DNA from: Streptomyces maremycinicus
GTDB taxonomy: Bacteria > Actinomycetota > Actinomycetes > Streptomycetales > Streptomycetaceae
Direction of reading: 5' to 3'
Assembly (NCBI RefSeq): GCF_001184025.1
Contig: NZ_BBYG01000011.1
Location: 544,288-608,287 of the forward strand
Length of the DNA: 64,000 nucleotides
The position numbers and the translations under genes were made by a program. Of this stretch, positions 18,524-27,231 are shown piece by piece. Position 1 is the first letter of the stretch; every line of letters starts with the position of its first letter. The notes below the pieces were generated by a model. That model saw only the letters and a list, made by a program, of their open reading frames with translations. It was not told the DNA's origin and did no database searches.

Positions 18524-18814
18524 GCTCCGGATGCTAACCACCGGCCCGTCCGCATGATCGGCGCCGCAGGTGTGAGAGGCGCGACACCGGTGACAAAGGG
18601 AGGCGAAGCGCTCCGAAGGGGAGCGAGGACCGTCGATGGGGAGGAACGGGCCGCCGAACCCGTACAACCCGAAGAGTGCGCGAAGTCGGCGCGGAGGGAA
18701 CGGAAACGGTCCCGCGGTCGACTTCCTCGTCCGGGGCCGGTCGGAAACGTTCGATAACTGCTGACTTCTGTTCAGTCATCCGGAGGGGAGTGCCTCGGTA
18801 CCAACACTTCACGT

Positions 18815-19369
18815 GTGGTGACAATCGAGCGCGAGGGTGGCGACCGGACGATGGACGATCAAGGGCGGGGGCCCGACCCGCGCCCGACGGGGGCCCCGGG
18901 CGAACTCTCCGAAGCCGCCGGGGAAGCCGTGCCCCGGCCGCTGCCCTACGAAGGGGTCTGGCGCTTCACCGCGTCCGCCGTGGACGCCTCCGTCCCGCAG
19001 GCGCGGCACGCCGTGCGGGACCTGCTGTACCGCCAGGGGGTGCCGGTCTCCGACGACCTGGCCCAGGGCCTCCTGCTGATCGTCTCCGAGCTGGTCACCA
19101 ACGCCGTCCGGCACGCGGCGGTGCTGTCGCCGGTGCTCGCCGTGGAGGTGGCGGTCGGGGCCGAGTGGGTGCGGGTGTCGGTGGAGGACAACCATCCCTA
19201 CCGCCCGACCGCCCTGGAGGCCGACCACGGCCGTACGGGCGGCCGGGGGCTGTTGCTGGTACGGGAGATCACCCGGGAGGCGGGCGGGGTCTGCGACGTC
19301 GAGCACACGGCGGGCGGCGGCAAGGTGATCTGGGCCGCCCTGCCGCTCAAGCCCGCGCGGGTGCCCTGA
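18815..19369 (+). CDS. RsbW/SpoIIAB-like ATP-binding protein (HATPase_c)
   Basis: A 184-residue protein with one GHKL ATPase domain. The N-box ELVTNAVRHA is near residues 91-100, followed by VEDNHPYRP and the ATP-lid motif GGRGLLLVREI. Streptomycetes carry dozens of such short proteins, thought to be anti-sigma-factor-like serine kinases or regulators. There is no neighbouring sigma or anti-anti-sigma gene. Possible starts are GTG 18815, GTG 18818 and ATG 18851; the domain begins after all of them. Confidence 0.88.
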   Translation: MVTIEREGGDRTMDDQGRGPDPRPTGAPGELSEAAGEAVPRPLPYEGVWRFTASAVDASVPQARHAVRDLLYRQGVPVSDDLAQGLLLIVSELVTNAVRHAAVLSPVLAVEVAVGAEWVRVSVEDNHPYRPTALEADHGRTGGRGLLLVREITREAGGVCDVEHTAGGGKVIWAALPLKPARVP

Positions 19370-19372
19370 GGG

Positions 19373-19966
19373 TCACCAGCCGGCCGACGGCCCCGTCAGC
19401 TCCCTGACCGCGGGGCGCGCCGCGTCCAGCACGGTCATGAACCAGGAGGAGAAGGTGCCCCCGGCGTGCCGCTCGGCCAGCTCGGCGGGTGTCACGAAGG
19501 CCGTGTCGCCGACCTCCTCCGGGTCCGGCCGCGGCGGGGACTGCACCAGCCCGACGAAGAGGTGGTTGTACTCCTGTTCCACCAGGCCCGACTCCGGGTC
19601 CGGGTGGTTGTAGCGGACGGTGCCCGCCTCGGCGAGCAGGGTCGGGGAGACCCCCAGCTCCTCGAAGGTGCGCCGCGCGGCCGCCGCGAACGGCGCCTCC
19701 CCGGGGTAGGGGTGACCGCAGCAGGTGTTGGACCACACGCCGGGGGAGTGGTACTTGCCGAGCGCCCGCTGCTGGAGCAGCAGCCGGCCCCGCTCGTCGA
19801 AGAGGAACACGGAGAAGGCGCGGTGCAGCTGTCCCGGCGGCTGATGGGCGGCCAGCTTCTCCGCGGTGCCGATCGTGACGCCGTTCTCGTCGACCAGCTC
19901 CAGCAAGATCGCGTCCGCGGTGCCGTTCGACGACGTGTGTGTCGCGGTGGCAGGTGTGATCGGCAT
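19373..19966 (-). CDS. idi: isopentenyl-diphosphate delta-isomerase, type I
   Basis: A 197-residue Nudix-fold isomerase that interconverts IPP and DMAPP. The catalytic region WSNTCCGHPYPGE contains the active-site Cys, and the metal-binding and catalytic glutamate lies in EQEYNHLFVG. QQRALGKYHSPGVWSN is typical of type I Idi. The ATG at 19966 (MPITPATATHT) has aagga at correct spacing; two upstream ATGs do not. It lies about 9 kb from the hopanoid cluster, which consumes its product, and is not in the same transcription unit. Confidence 0.95.
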   Translation of the reverse strand: MPITPATATHTSSNGTADAILLELVDENGVTIGTAEKLAAHQPPGQLHRAFSVFLFDERGRLLLQQRALGKYHSPGVWSNTCCGHPYPGEAPFAAAARRTFEELGVSPTLLAEAGTVRYNHPDPESGLVEQEYNHLFVGLVQSPPRPDPEEVGDTAFVTPAELAERHAGGTFSSWFMTVLDAARPAVRELTGPSAGW

Positions 19967-20132
19967 ACCCATCCTTAGCATCGGTCCTCGCGTCCCCAGT
20001 CTGCCGTACGCGTCCGGCACTCCCGGCACTTCACGCGAAAGCGCGCATGTCCCGCACGCGGCAAGGGGGCCCGGTAGGTGATCTTGCCCGGCGCCGACTC
20101 CGGGGAACCGTCCGGAACGTCTGTGCGGATCG

Positions 20133-20171
20133 GGGGCGCGGACCAGGGGCGCGGACCAGGGGCGCGGATCA
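20133..20171. repeat. three 13-bp tandem repeats
   Basis: Three head-to-tail copies of ggggcgcggacca, the last with one change, lie in the 231-bp spacer between the CDF transporter stop and the idi start. No hairpin or known operator is evident. Confidence 0.7.
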
Positions 20172-20197
20172 CGCCGTGCGGCCCGGTCGGCGCCCGC

Positions 20198-21139
20198 TCA
20201 GTGGCAGAGCCGCGCCTCGTGCTCCGCGTGCCCGCTCGGCTCCAGCTGGAAGGTGCAGTGCTCCACGTCGAAGTGGTCGCCCAGGCAGCCCTGGAGCTCG
20301 TGCAGCATCTTCTCGTGGCCGATCGCGCTCAGCGCGTCCGAGCGCACCACCACGTGCGCCGACAGCACCGGCATCCCGGAGGTGATGGTCCACGCGTGCA
20401 GATCGTGGACGTCCTCCACCCCGTCGAGGGCGAGGATGTGTGAGCGCACCTCCGCCATGTCGACGTCCTTGGGAGCCGACTCCAGCAGTACGTCGAGCGT
20501 CTCGCGCAGGAGTTTCAGGGTGCGCGGCACGATCATCAGACCGATGGCTAGGGAGGCGACCGGGTCGGCGGCCTGCCAGCCGGTGGTCAGGATCACCACC
20601 GCCGAGATCAGTACGGCCACCGAACCCAGGGCGTCCGCCGCCACCTCCAGGAACGCCCCGCGCACGTTCAGGCTCTCGGACTGGCCACGGATCAGCAGCG
20701 ACATCGAGACCATGTTCGCGACCAGGCCGAACGCGCCGAACCAGATCATCAGCCCGCCCTCGGTGGCGGCGGGGGTGAAGAACCGCTGGACCGCCTCGTA
20801 CAGGACGTAGCCGCCCACCCCGAGCAGCAGCAGACAGTTGGCGAGGGCGGCCAGGATCTCGGCGCGGGCCAGCCCGAAGGTGCGGGTCTGACTCGGCGGC
20901 CGGTTCGCGAAGTGGATGGCGAGCAGCGCCATGCCCAGACCCAGCGCGTCCGTCGCCATGTGCGCGGAGTCCGCGATCAGCGCCAGGGAGTCCGCGAGCA
21001 GTCCGCCGACGATCTCGACGACCATGACGGCGAGCGTGATCGACAGGGCGACGCGCAGTCTGCCCCGGTACGCCGCCGCGGCCGTACCCGTGGTCGGCAC
21101 ATGCGTGTGCGTATGACCGTGGTCGTGCCCAGCCCCCAT
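20198..21139 (-). CDS. cation diffusion facilitator family transporter
   Basis: A 313-residue metal/proton antiporter of the CDF (CzcD/ZnT) family. The N-terminus is His-rich (HDHGHTHTH). About six transmembrane helices follow, with the metal site DSAHMATD in one helix and its partner HxxxD-like residues in a later one. A C-terminal cytoplasmic domain (HILALDGVEDVHDLHAW) is typical of zinc/cobalt/cadmium exporters. It starts at ATG 21139 and is divergent from the CDP-alcohol operon across a 711-bp gap. Confidence 0.93.
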   Translation of the reverse strand: MGAGHDHGHTHTHVPTTGTAAAAYRGRLRVALSITLAVMVVEIVGGLLADSLALIADSAHMATDALGLGMALLAIHFANRPPSQTRTFGLARAEILAALANCLLLLGVGGYVLYEAVQRFFTPAATEGGLMIWFGAFGLVANMVSMSLLIRGQSESLNVRGAFLEVAADALGSVAVLISAVVILTTGWQAADPVASLAIGLMIVPRTLKLLRETLDVLLESAPKDVDMAEVRSHILALDGVEDVHDLHAWTITSGMPVLSAHVVVRSDALSAIGHEKMLHELQGCLGDHFDVEHCTFQLEPSGHAEHEARLCH

Positions 21140-21850
21140 GGAAGCAGCCCTTCTGTGGTCCGTCGTGGGCCCTGGCGTTCTGCCCCGCGATCACAGTGAA
21201 CTACGGGTGGGGGGTATCCGGCAACGCGGCACTGAACACCGTTGTCATGTGCCCTGACCTGCGGAAACGAAGCGCAGGTCAATGGCCGCCCCCGTCTCAG
21301 GTCAATGGCCCCCCGTCTGCCGTCCCCTATCGGTCCCCTGTCGGCACCCGTCGTCCGGCGTGGCTCCCGGCGCCGAACGGGCGGCCCGCGGCCCGGGCAG
21401 CCGGCCTCGACACCGATGAGCACACCACGTCCACGGAAACCCCGTGCGACCCCGTGCCGCCGTGCTGTCGGGCCCATGCCGAACCGGCCCGTACCGGCCA
21501 CTCCTGCGCATGTCACCCCATGTCGAAGCATGCCGACCGCCGGGCGCGACCCGGCGCGGTGGGCAATGTCCCGGATGTCGGCTCCTGGGGGCGCGGTTTG
21601 TCGCCCGGGCCGCCGATCACCGATGATGATCTCGGCAAAGGCCGGTTCAAGCCGGGCTCGGGCCGTGCTGCCGGACCGCGTCGATCGTGCCTGAACGGGC
21701 GGTGAACACGGCGTTCCCGGCATCCGATAGCCTCTGCCGACATGCCGCCCGCCTGGCGCGGCCACCGGTGAAGTCGCCGGTGCGGCCAAGGGGCGCCTCC
21801 ACCGTGTACATGACCGGCGTGAACGCGCCGGACCCAGGGAGTGAGTTCGG
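21140..21850. other. 711-bp intergenic region with a tandem duplication
   Basis: No convincing gene was found on either strand. A tandem duplication of about 22 bp (caggtcaatggccgcccccgtct and a slightly shorter copy) lies at 21275-21318. The region must hold the divergent promoters of the CDF transporter and of the CDP-alcohol operon, but no promoter or operator motif could be picked out. Confidence 0.5.
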
Positions 21851-23695
21851 TTGTCGACCGCCATCCTCACCGGCTCGCCGGTCCCCGGATCGTCGATCGA
21901 GGGCGATCTGCGGTCCCTCGGCTTCGACGTCCGGACCGCCTCCGACGCCGGTGACACCGAGGCCCTCCTCGCCGCCGTCCCCGGTGACCAGCGCGTCGCC
22001 GTCGTGGACGCCCGCTTCGTGGGTCACGAGCACGCGCTCCGGCTCGGCCTCACCGACCCCCGCTTCCCGCTCGGCGCGATTCCGGGCGCGGTGACCGCGC
22101 AGCCGGCCGGCCGCCAGGCCCTGACCCGCGCGATGGCCCGGGAGAACTCGGCGGGCTCCGGCACCGGGCACGGCAGCGCCAACGCCCGGGTGAAGTCGGG
22201 CGTGGACGTCGACAGCGTCGACGGCCTCGCCGACCGGGTCGTCGCCGCCCTGGACGCCGACGGCGTCGAGGTGCACCGCCCCGAGCTGGGCAGTCTGGTC
22301 GCGGAGGTCCCCGCCGACCCGCAGGCCCGCAACGAGGCACGACAGGCCGTCGCCGCCGTCGACGACGAGGCCGTCCGTCTGAAGTCGGCCGTGAAGGCCC
22401 GTGACGGCTTCTTCACCACGTACTGCGTCAGCCCGTACTCGCGCTACATCGCCCGCTGGTGCGCCCGCCGCGGCCTCACCCCGAACCAGGTCACCACCGC
22501 CTCGCTGATCACCGCGCTGATCGCGGCGGCCTGCGCGGCCACCGGCACCCGGGGCGGGTTCGTCGCGGCCGGCGTCCTGCTGATCGCGTCCTTCGTCCTG
22601 GACTGCACCGACGGCCAGCTCGCCCGCTACTCCCTTCAGTACTCCACGCTCGGCGCCTGGCTCGACGCCACCTTCGACCGGGCCAAGGAGTACGCCTACT
22701 ACGCGGGCCTCGCACTCGGCGCGGCCCGGGGCGGCGACGACGTGTGGGCCCTCGCGCTGGGCGCGATGGTCCTCCAGACCTGCCGGCACGTCGTGGACTT
22801 CTCCTTCAACGAGGCCAACCACGACGCCACCGCCAACACCAGCCCCACCGCCGCCCTCTCCGACAAGCTCGACAGCGTCGGCTGGACGGTCTGGGTGCGG
22901 CGGATGATAGTCCTGCCCATCGGCGAACGATGGGCCATGATCGCCGTTCTCACCGCTGCCACCACCCCCCGCATCACCTTCTACGCGCTGCTCATCGGCT
23001 GCGCGTTCGCGGCCACCTACACCACGGCGGGCCGGGTCCTGCGCTCGCTGACCCGCAAGGCCAGGCGGACCGACCGGGCGGCGCAGGCACTGGCGGACCT
23101 CGCGGACAGCGGCCCGCTCGCCGAACTGCTGGCCCGCAGGCTCCCGGCCGGCATCCGCATCCCGGCCCCCTTCAGCGCCGCCGTCGGCGTCGTCCTGCTG
23201 GTGCTCGCGGCCTGGATCGACGGCCCCGGCTTCTCGCTCCTGGTGGCCGCCGTCGTGTACGTCCTGGCGTCCGCGGACGCCGTCTCCGCCCCGCTCAAGG
23301 GCACCCTCGACTGGCTGGTCCCGCCGCTCTTCCGGGCCGGCGAGTACTGCGCGATCCTCGTCCTCGCGGCCCGGGCCGATGTGAACGGAGCGCTTCCGGC
23401 GGCTTTCGGGCTGGTGGCCGCCGTCGCCTACCATCACTACGACACGGTGTACCGCATCCGCGGCAACGCCGGATCGCCGCCGGCCTGGCTGGTGCGCGCC
23501 ATCGGGGGGCAGGACGGGCGCACGCTGCTCGTCGCCGTGCTCGCCGTGCTGCTCACCGCTTCGCAGTTCACGGTCGCGCTCACGGTCCTCGCCGTGGTCG
23601 TCGCCGCGGTGGTGCTCGTCGAGAGCATCCGCTTCTGGGTCGCCGCCCACCGGGCAGGCGCCCCGTCCGTACACGATGAAGGAGAACCCGCATGA
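21851..23695 (+). CDS. CDP-alcohol phosphatidyltransferase family membrane protein, large
   Basis: A 614-residue multidomain membrane protein. Residues about 1-180 form a soluble domain of unclear fold (STAILTGSPVPGSSIEGDLR...). The central CDP-alcohol phosphotransferase domain contains a complete motif: DCTDGQLAR followed by GAWLDATFD, so all four catalytic aspartates are present. The C-terminal 250 residues are mostly hydrophobic helices; from memory this tail resembles the DUF5941 domain. The start is a TTG at 21851 with ggga about 10 nt upstream. Its stop overlaps the ATG of the nucleotidyltransferase gene (ATGA), so the two are translationally coupled. The alcohol donor and acceptor are unknown. 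Confidence 0.88.
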   Translation: MSTAILTGSPVPGSSIEGDLRSLGFDVRTASDAGDTEALLAAVPGDQRVAVVDARFVGHEHALRLGLTDPRFPLGAIPGAVTAQPAGRQALTRAMARENSAGSGTGHGSANARVKSGVDVDSVDGLADRVVAALDADGVEVHRPELGSLVAEVPADPQARNEARQAVAAVDDEAVRLKSAVKARDGFFTTYCVSPYSRYIARWCARRGLTPNQVTTASLITALIAAACAATGTRGGFVAAGVLLIASFVLDCTDGQLARYSLQYSTLGAWLDATFDRAKEYAYYAGLALGAARGGDDVWALALGAMVLQTCRHVVDFSFNEANHDATANTSPTAALSDKLDSVGWTVWVRRMIVLPIGERWAMIAVLTAATTPRITFYALLIGCAFAATYTTAGRVLRSLTRKARRTDRAAQALADLADSGPLAELLARRLPAGIRIPAPFSAAVGVVLLVLAAWIDGPGFSLLVAAVVYVLASADAVSAPLKGTLDWLVPPLFRAGEYCAILVLAARADVNGALPAAFGLVAAVAYHHYDTVYRIRGNAGSPPAWLVRAIGGQDGRTLLVAVLAVLLTASQFTVALTVLAVVVAAVVLVESIRFWVAAHRAGAPSVHDEGEPA

Positions 23696-24444
23696 TCGGC
23701 CTCGTGCTGGCGGCCGGCGCCGGACGGCGTCTGCGCCCCTACACCGACAGCCTGCCCAAGGCGCTGGTGCCGGTGGGGCCCGCGGGCATAGAGGGCGAGC
23801 CCACGGTCCTGGACCTGACGCTCGGCAACTTCGCCGAGATCGGTCTGACCGAGGTCGCGGTCATCGTCGGCTACCGCAAGGAGGCCGTGTACGAGCGCAA
23901 GGCGGCGCTGGAGGCGAAGTACGGCCTCGAGCTCACCCTCATCGACAACGACAAGGCCGAGGAGTGGAACAACGCCTACTCGCTGTGGTGCGGCCGTGAC
24001 GCCCTCAAGGACGGCGTGATCCTCGCCAACGGCGACACCGTCCACCCGGTCTCCGTCGAGCGGACGCTGCTCGCCGCCCGCGGCGAGGGCAAGAAGATCA
24101 TCCTCGCGCTCGACACCGTGAAGTCCCTCGCGGACGAGGAGATGAAGGTCGTCGTCGACCCCGGCAAGGGCATGACGAAGATCACCAAGCTGATGGACCC
24201 GGCCGAGGCCACCGGTGAGTACATCGGCGTCACCCTCATCGAGGGCGACGCCGCCCCCGAGCTGGCCGACGCGCTCAAGGCCGTGTGGGAGACCGACCCG
24301 CAGCAGTTCTACGAGCACGGGTACCAGGAACTGGTGAACCGGGGCTTCCGCATCGACGTGGCGCCGATCGGTGACGTCAAGTGGGTCGAGATCGACAATC
24401 ACGACGATCTCGCCCGTGGACGGGAGATCGCGTGCCAGTACTGA
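23692..24444 (+). CDS. nucleotidyltransferase (sugar-/alcohol-phosphate cytidylyltransferase-like)
   Basis: A 250-residue NTP_transferase-fold enzyme. LAAGAGRRLRPYT and PKALVPVG form the nucleotide-binding loop, NGDTVHP carries the metal-binding Asp, and EIDNHDDLARGREI is the usual C-terminal signature. The sequence style is closer to LicC/phosphocholine and inositol-phosphate cytidylyltransferases than to glucose-1-phosphate enzymes. Sitting between two CDP-alcohol phosphatidyltransferase genes, it probably makes the CDP-activated alcohol they use, which is inference. Start and stop overlap both neighbours. Confidence 0.88.
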   Translation: MIGLVLAAGAGRRLRPYTDSLPKALVPVGPAGIEGEPTVLDLTLGNFAEIGLTEVAVIVGYRKEAVYERKAALEAKYGLELTLIDNDKAEEWNNAYSLWCGRDALKDGVILANGDTVHPVSVERTLLAARGEGKKIILALDTVKSLADEEMKVVVDPGKGMTKITKLMDPAEATGEYIGVTLIEGDAAPELADALKAVWETDPQQFYEHGYQELVNRGFRIDVAPIGDVKWVEIDNHDDLARGREIACQY

Positions 24445-25493
24445 CCCGGCTGATCCCCTCACCGGTCGTCGTGGACATCCGCCCGGGTGCCCTCGACGAC
24501 CTGGTCGGGGTCCTCGCCGACGAGCGCATCTCGCACTCGGGCAAGCTCGCGATCGCCGTCAGCGGCGGCTCGGGCGCCCGGCTGCGCGAGCGCCTCACCC
24601 CCGCCCTGCCCGGCGCCACCTGGTACGAGGTCGGCGGCGGGACCCTCGACGACGCCGTGCGGCTGGCCACCGACATAAGGGCCGGCCACTTCGACGCGGT
24701 CGTCGGCCTGGGCGGCGGCAAGATCATCGACTGCGCCAAGTTCGCCGCGGCACGCGTGGGCCTCCCGCTCGTCGCCGTACCGACGAACCTCGCGCACGAC
24801 GGCCTGTGCTCCCCGGTCGCCACCCTCGACAACGACGCGGGCCGCGGCTCCTACGGGGTGCCGACCCCGATCGCCGTCGTGATCGATCTGGACGTCATCC
24901 GCGAGGCCCCGGTCCGCTTCGTGCGGGCCGGCATCGGTGACGCCGTCTCCAACATCTCGGCCATCGCGGACTGGGAGCTCGCCCACCGGATCAAGGGCGA
25001 GAAGATCGACGGCCTCGCCGCCGCGATCGCCCGCCAGGCCGGCGAGGCGGTGCTGCGCCACCCCGGCGGCATCGGGGACACCGACTTCCTCCAGGTGCTG
25101 GCCGAGGCGCTGGTGCTGAGCGGCATCGCGATGTCGGTGTCGGGCGACTCCCGCCCGTCCTCCGGCGCCTGCCACGAGATCAACCACGCCTTCGACCTGC
25201 TCTTCCCCAAGCGCGCGGCCGCCCACGGCGAGCAGTGCGGACTCGGCGCGGCCTTCGCGATGTACCTGCGCGGAGCGCACGAGGAGTCGGCCTACATGGC
25301 CCAGGTGCTGCGCCGGCACGGACTTCCGGTGCTGCCGCAGGAGATCGGCTTCACGGTGGACGAGTTCGTCCGTGCCGTGGAGTTCGCTCCCGAGACCCGT
25401 CCCGGCCGTTACACGATCCTCGAACACCTCGACCTCAAGACCGAACAGATCAAGGACATCTACGCCGACTATGTCAAGGCCATCGGTAGCTGA
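24432..25493 (+). CDS. iron-containing alcohol dehydrogenase family, glycerol-1-phosphate dehydrogenase-like
   Basis: A 353-residue member of the dehydroquinate-synthase-like/Fe-ADH superfamily, close in motif style to sn-glycerol-1-phosphate dehydrogenase (AraM/EgsA). GLGGGKIIDCAKFAA binds the nucleotide. The metal ligands are probably in TNLAHDGLCSP, SGACHEINHAFD and AAHGEQCG. The GTG at 24432 overlaps the nucleotidyltransferase gene by 13 bp. In this operon it may reduce a keto-phosphate to the polyol phosphate that is then activated with CTP. Glycerol-1-phosphate as the product is inference. Confidence 0.85.
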   Translation: MPVLTRLIPSPVVVDIRPGALDDLVGVLADERISHSGKLAIAVSGGSGARLRERLTPALPGATWYEVGGGTLDDAVRLATDIRAGHFDAVVGLGGGKIIDCAKFAAARVGLPLVAVPTNLAHDGLCSPVATLDNDAGRGSYGVPTPIAVVIDLDVIREAPVRFVRAGIGDAVSNISAIADWELAHRIKGEKIDGLAAAIARQAGEAVLRHPGGIGDTDFLQVLAEALVLSGIAMSVSGDSRPSSGACHEINHAFDLLFPKRAAAHGEQCGLGAAFAMYLRGAHEESAYMAQVLRRHGLPVLPQEIGFTVDEFVRAVEFAPETRPGRYTILEHLDLKTEQIKDIYADYVKAIGS

Positions 25494-26250
25494 ACTCAGA
25501 CCGGTCGTCCACCCTCCGGGGGTGAAGGACCGGCGCAGCGGTGAGCACTGGATGGGGCGCCTCTACATGCGTGAGGTGTCCCTGCGGGTCGACCGCTACC
25601 TGGTCAACACCAGGGTCACACCCAACCAGCTCACGTACCTGATGACCGTCTTCGGCGTGCTCGCCGCCCCGGCCCTGCTGGTGCCGGGGATCACGGGCGC
25701 CGTGCTCGGCGTGGTGTGCGTCCAGATGTACCTGCTGCTGGACTGCGTGGACGGCGAGATCGCCCGCTGGAAGAAGCAGTACTCGCTCGGCGGGGTCTAT
25801 CTGGACCGGGTCGGGGCGTATCTCACCGACGCCGCCGTCCTGGTCGGCTTCGGCCTGCGCGCCGCCGACCCGTGGGGCGCCGGCCGGATCGACTGGCTCT
25901 GGGCCTTCCTCGGCACGCTGGCCGCGCTCGGCGCGATCCTGATCAAGGCCGAGACCGACCTGGTCGGCGTCGCCCGGCACCAGGGCGGTCTGCCGCCGGT
26001 CAAGGAGTCGGCGTCCGAACCGCGCTCCTCCGGGATGGCGCTCGCCCGCCGCGCCGCCTCGGCGCTCCAGTTCCACCGGCTGATCCTCGGCATCGAGGCG
26101 TCCCTGCTGATCCTGGTCCTGGCGGTCGCCGACCAGGTGCGCGGCGACCTGTTCTTCTCCCGGCTCGGCGTGGCCGTGCTGGCCGGCATCGCGCTGCTCC
26201 AGACCCTGCTGCACCTGGTGTCCATCCTCGCGTCGAGCAGGCTGAAGTGA
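25471..26250 (+). CDS. second CDP-alcohol phosphatidyltransferase homologue, last catalytic Asp replaced
   Basis: A 259-residue membrane protein with about five hydrophobic helices after a basic N-terminus. It has the first part of the family motif, DCVDGEIARW, and the third aspartate in GGVYLD (about residue 112). Where the fourth, catalytic-base aspartate should be, four residues later, the protein has Ala (about residue 116, codon gcg at 25816). The ATG at 25471 overlaps the dehydrogenase gene by 23 bp. Either the enzyme has changed mechanism or it is a non-catalytic partner of the larger paralogue three genes upstream. Confidence 0.85.
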   Translation: MSRPSVAELRPVVHPPGVKDRRSGEHWMGRLYMREVSLRVDRYLVNTRVTPNQLTYLMTVFGVLAAPALLVPGITGAVLGVVCVQMYLLLDCVDGEIARWKKQYSLGGVYLDRVGAYLTDAAVLVGFGLRAADPWGAGRIDWLWAFLGTLAALGAILIKAETDLVGVARHQGGLPPVKESASEPRSSGMALARRAASALQFHRLILGIEASLLILVLAVADQVRGDLFFSRLGVAVLAGIALLQTLLHLVSILASSRLK

Positions 26251-27131
26251 GCGCGCCCCAGAAGGTCGGCGCGGTCGTCATCACCATGGGCAACCGCCCC
26301 GACGAGCTGAGGGCCCTGCTGGACTCGATCGCCAAGCAGGACGGCGACCGGGTCGAGGTGGTCGTGGTCGGCAACGGCTCGCCCGTCCCGGACGTCCCTG
26401 ACGGCGTGCGGACGATCGAGCTGCCCGAGAACCTCGGCATCCCCGGCGGCCGCAACGTCGGCATCGAGGCCTTCGGCCCCAGCGGCCGGGACGTCGACAT
26501 CCTGCTGTTCCTGGACGACGACGGCCTGCTGGCCCACCACGACACGGCCGAGCTGTGCCGTCGGGCCTTCGACGCCGACCCGAAGCTGGGCATCGTCAGC
26601 TTCCGGATCGCCGACCCGCAGACCGGTGTCACCCAGCGCCGCCACGTACCGCGGCTGCGCGCCTCCGACCCGATGCGCTCCTCCCGGGTCACCACGTTCC
26701 TCGGGGGCGCCAACGCCGTGCGCACCCAGGTCTTCGCGGAGGTGGGCGGACTCCCCGACGAGTTCTTCTACGCCCACGAGGAGACCGACCTGGCATGGCG
26801 GGCCCTCGACGCGGGCTGGATGATCGACTACCGGTCCGACATGGTGCTGTACCACCCGACGACCGCGCCCTCGCGGCACGCGGTGTACCACCGCATGGTC
26901 GCCCGCAACCGGGTCTGGCTGGCCCGGCGCAACCTTCCCGCTCCGCTGGTCCCCGTCTATCTCGGGGTCTGGCTGCTGCTCACCCTGGCGCGCCGCCCCT
27001 CGGGGTCCGCGCTGAAGGCGTGGTTCGGCGGTTTCCGGGAAGGCTGGAGCACCCCGTGCGGACCTCGTAGGCCCATGAAGTGGCGTACGGTGTGGCGGCT
27101 GACCCGACTGGGCCGGCCCCCGGTGATCTGA
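26247..27131 (+). CDS. family 2 glycosyltransferase
   Basis: A 294-residue GT-A fold glycosyltransferase. It shows VVITMGNRPDELRALLDSI at the N-terminus, NLGIPGGRNVGI, the metal-binding LLFLDDDG, and FFYAHEETDLAWRA, which carries the ED/ExD motif of GT2 enzymes that act on cell-surface glycans. A C-terminal hydrophobic stretch (VPVYLGVWLLLTL) suggests membrane association. The GTG start overlaps the previous stop (GTGA). It probably adds a sugar to the lipid or polymer built by this operon. Confidence 0.88.
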   Translation: MSAPQKVGAVVITMGNRPDELRALLDSIAKQDGDRVEVVVVGNGSPVPDVPDGVRTIELPENLGIPGGRNVGIEAFGPSGRDVDILLFLDDDGLLAHHDTAELCRRAFDADPKLGIVSFRIADPQTGVTQRRHVPRLRASDPMRSSRVTTFLGGANAVRTQVFAEVGGLPDEFFYAHEETDLAWRALDAGWMIDYRSDMVLYHPTTAPSRHAVYHRMVARNRVWLARRNLPAPLVPVYLGVWLLLTLARRPSGSALKAWFGGFREGWSTPCGPRRPMKWRTVWRLTRLGRPPVI

Positions 27132-27231
27132 CAAGCTCGTCCCTGAGGGCACCCCGGGCCGTACCGCGGGCCCCCCGGCTCATGCCGGCCTCGTCAAGGC
27201 TGCGCATCCCGAAGACGAAAGTTTCCTACCT

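Noticed and set aside
21196..21705. Possible 169-codon gene in the gap before the CDP-alcohol operon
   Set aside because: Composition is erratic, competing frames exist on both strands, and no ribosome-binding site or motif supports it.
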